Below, one piece after another: positions 14,499 to 15,145 of a stretch of DNA of 15,145 nucleotides. The notes under the pieces were generated by a model. The model was not told where the DNA came from, did no database searches, and was given only the letters and a program-made list of their open reading frames with translations. Source of the DNA: Desulfobacterales bacterium (lineage in GTDB: Bacteria; Desulfobacterota; Desulfobacteria; Desulfobacterales; RPRI01); NCBI GenBank assembly GCA_030689795.1, contig JAUYEO010000200.1:1-15145 (forward strand), in the 5' to 3' direction. The position numbers and the translations under genes are program-made. Each line of letters starts with the position of its first letter. The stretch's first letter is position 1.

Positions 14499-14525
14499 TT
14501 GACTTATCTTTTATATTTCTATAAT
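14499..14525 (+). promoter_or_regulatory. Candidate promoter of the dodecin gene
   Basis: TTGACT (14499-14504) and a perfect TATAAT (14520-14525) are separated by 15 bases, shorter than ideal; shifting the -35 by one base gives CTTGAC with 16. It would give a leader of about 180 nt. No other good plus-strand promoter is seen before the dodecin. Confidence 0.4.
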
Positions 14526-14713
14526 CATAACTCACTGAATGAATTTACCCGACAGCGTTTTCTCATCGGATAAATATTTTCCTGACAACAATTTCTCTTA
14601 AGATGCCATTTTAAAGCCTTTACTGGGAATATTTCCCTTTTACATAAGCTTTTGTTTTTAACAACCGGGAACCACAGACAAAAAACCAATGACTTAAATC
14701 AAAGGAGGACAAA

Positions 14714-14929
14714 ATGGCAGAGAGCGTATACAAAATAGTCGAACTTGTCGGAACAAGCACAAAATCATGGGAAGATGCGGCTAAAAATGCGGTTGAGCTT
14801 GCGGGAAAATCCCTTCGCGAGTTGAGAGTCGCAGAAATCACAAAACTGGATATGAAAATAGAAAAGGGGAAAGTCACCGCTTACAGGGCAAGGGTCCAGC
14901 TTTCATTTAAATATGAAGCAGGCAAATAA
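14714..14929 (+). CDS. Dodecin family protein
   Basis: The 71-residue protein matches dodecins in length and pattern: VYKIVELVGTSTKSWEDAAKNAVELAGKSLRELRVAEI followed by strands with KGKVTAYRARVQLSF, in recognisable family order. Dodecins are small dodecameric flavin-storage or flavin-buffering proteins. AAAGGAGG precedes the ATG by 5 nt. The residue that stacks on flavin in characterised dodecins is a tryptophan at the start of the second strand (LRxLRW-like); here that position is Val39, and the following YQV-type glutamine is Arg. The protein may thus not bind flavin in the usual way. It is divergent from the TetR operon and is probably an independent single-gene unit. Confidence 0.88.
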   Translation: MAESVYKIVELVGTSTKSWEDAAKNAVELAGKSLRELRVAEITKLDMKIEKGKVTAYRARVQLSFKYEAGK

Positions 14930-15052
14930 GCAGTCTCATCTTTTTTATCCGGCAACTCATTAAAACTTTGTTTTTTCTTAGCCGGAGAGTTGAAAGAGCC
15001 ATTTACTTTCACAGCATTCCATCTGTTTCTTAATAACCATAATATTAAAAAG

Positions 15053-15089
15053 GGGTAAGGTAAATTCAATTCACCTTGCCCATTTTTTT
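15053..15089 (+). terminator. Intrinsic terminator downstream of dodecin (possibly bidirectional)
   Basis: GGGTAAGGT (15053-15061) pairs with ACCTTGCCC (15073-15081) over 9 bp with one G-U pair and an 11-nt loop, followed by ATTTTTTTA. AAAAA precedes the stem, so the minus strand also has a short T run. It lies about 120 nt after the dodecin stop. The sequence between them and the 56 bases to the right edge carry no supported gene. Confidence 0.8.
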
Positions 15090-15145
15090 ACAGACTATAC
15101 TTAATACGCTTTTTCCGATAATAAATACATTCTACGCAGGCCTTC

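Larger units (their letters stand above)
14348..14713. other. 366-bp divergent intergenic region between tetR and dodecin
   Basis: It contains the operator palindrome and minus-strand promoter of the operon, and the plus-strand candidate promoter of dodecin. A long leader (14526-14713) precedes the dodecin RBS AAAGGAGG. The leader has only short weak stems, such as GGGAA-TAT-TTCCC at 14625-14637. I see no recognisable riboswitch or small ORF with an RBS. Confidence 0.5.

Noticed and set aside
14625..14641. GGGAA-TAT-TTCCC-TTTT as a terminator or attenuator in the dodecin leader
   Set aside because: The stem is only 5 bp with a 3-nt loop and just four T residues follow; too weak to call.
14526..14713. 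FMN riboswitch controlling dodecin
   Set aside because: The long leader tempted this, but none of the conserved RFN-element blocks are visible.
14881..15069. Minus-strand 62-codon ORF overlapping the dodecin end
   Set aside because: No RBS or family resemblance; it runs antisense to the dodecin C-terminus and across the terminator stem.

Overview
The window looks like chromosome of an anaerobic, probably sulfate-reducing or syntrophic Desulfobacterota (deltaproteobacterial) bacterium. This is an inference from gene content and style: strong AAAGGAGG ribosome binding sites, CoA-linked lipid catabolism, stand-alone SCP2 proteins, paired DUF2148 ferredoxin-domain proteins, a multi-PAS membrane kinase and dodecin. 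No rRNA or tRNA gene is present to fix the taxonomy.

Layout. (1) 1-1945, minus strand: the N-terminal 648 residues of a membrane sensor histidine kinase (5TM-LYT, PAS, GAF, PAS, start of HisKA), cut by the left edge. (2) 1946-2385: a gene-free divergent regulatory region. (3) 2386-3297, plus: an amidohydrolase-2 family TIM-barrel hydrolase, followed by a 22-bp repeat and two hairpins. (4) 3482-6471, plus: a tight three-gene cassette of class III PLP aminotransferase, SCP2-domain protein and APC-family amino-acid/polyamine permease. An exact copy of the 22-bp repeat follows it, so the cassette is bracketed by direct repeats. (5) 14347 down to 6584, minus: a run of eight genes that reads as one lipid or organic-acid catabolic operon. 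In order of transcription it encodes a TetR regulator, an SCP2 protein, two tandem DUF2148 Fe-S proteins, an acyl-CoA ligase, an acyl-CoA dehydrogenase, an SCP-x-type thiolase and a short-chain dehydrogenase. A promoter and an operator-like palindrome lie upstream of tetR. (6) 14714-14929, plus: a dodecin with a terminator.

How it fits together. The minus-strand operon carries activation (ligase), alpha,beta-oxidation (dehydrogenase), a thiolase-fold C-C bond enzyme, a ketone/alcohol oxidoreductase, a lipid or acyl-CoA binder (SCP2) and two Fe-S proteins that might carry electrons. It has no enoyl-CoA hydratase, no 3-hydroxyacyl-CoA dehydrogenase of the usual type and no ETF. The thiolase and the dehydrogenase each depart from the canonical catalytic motif, so the pathway may not be ordinary beta-oxidation. 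The plus-strand cassette suggests import and transamination of an amino compound, with an unexpected SCP2 partner.

The non-coding DNA is rich in repeats: a 177-bp nested palindromic MITE-like element inside the operon (13132-13308), two arrays of 8-bp units in operon spacers (8701-8740, 10016-10144), and the 22-bp pair around the cassette. No CRISPR array, transposase gene or integrase gene is visible.
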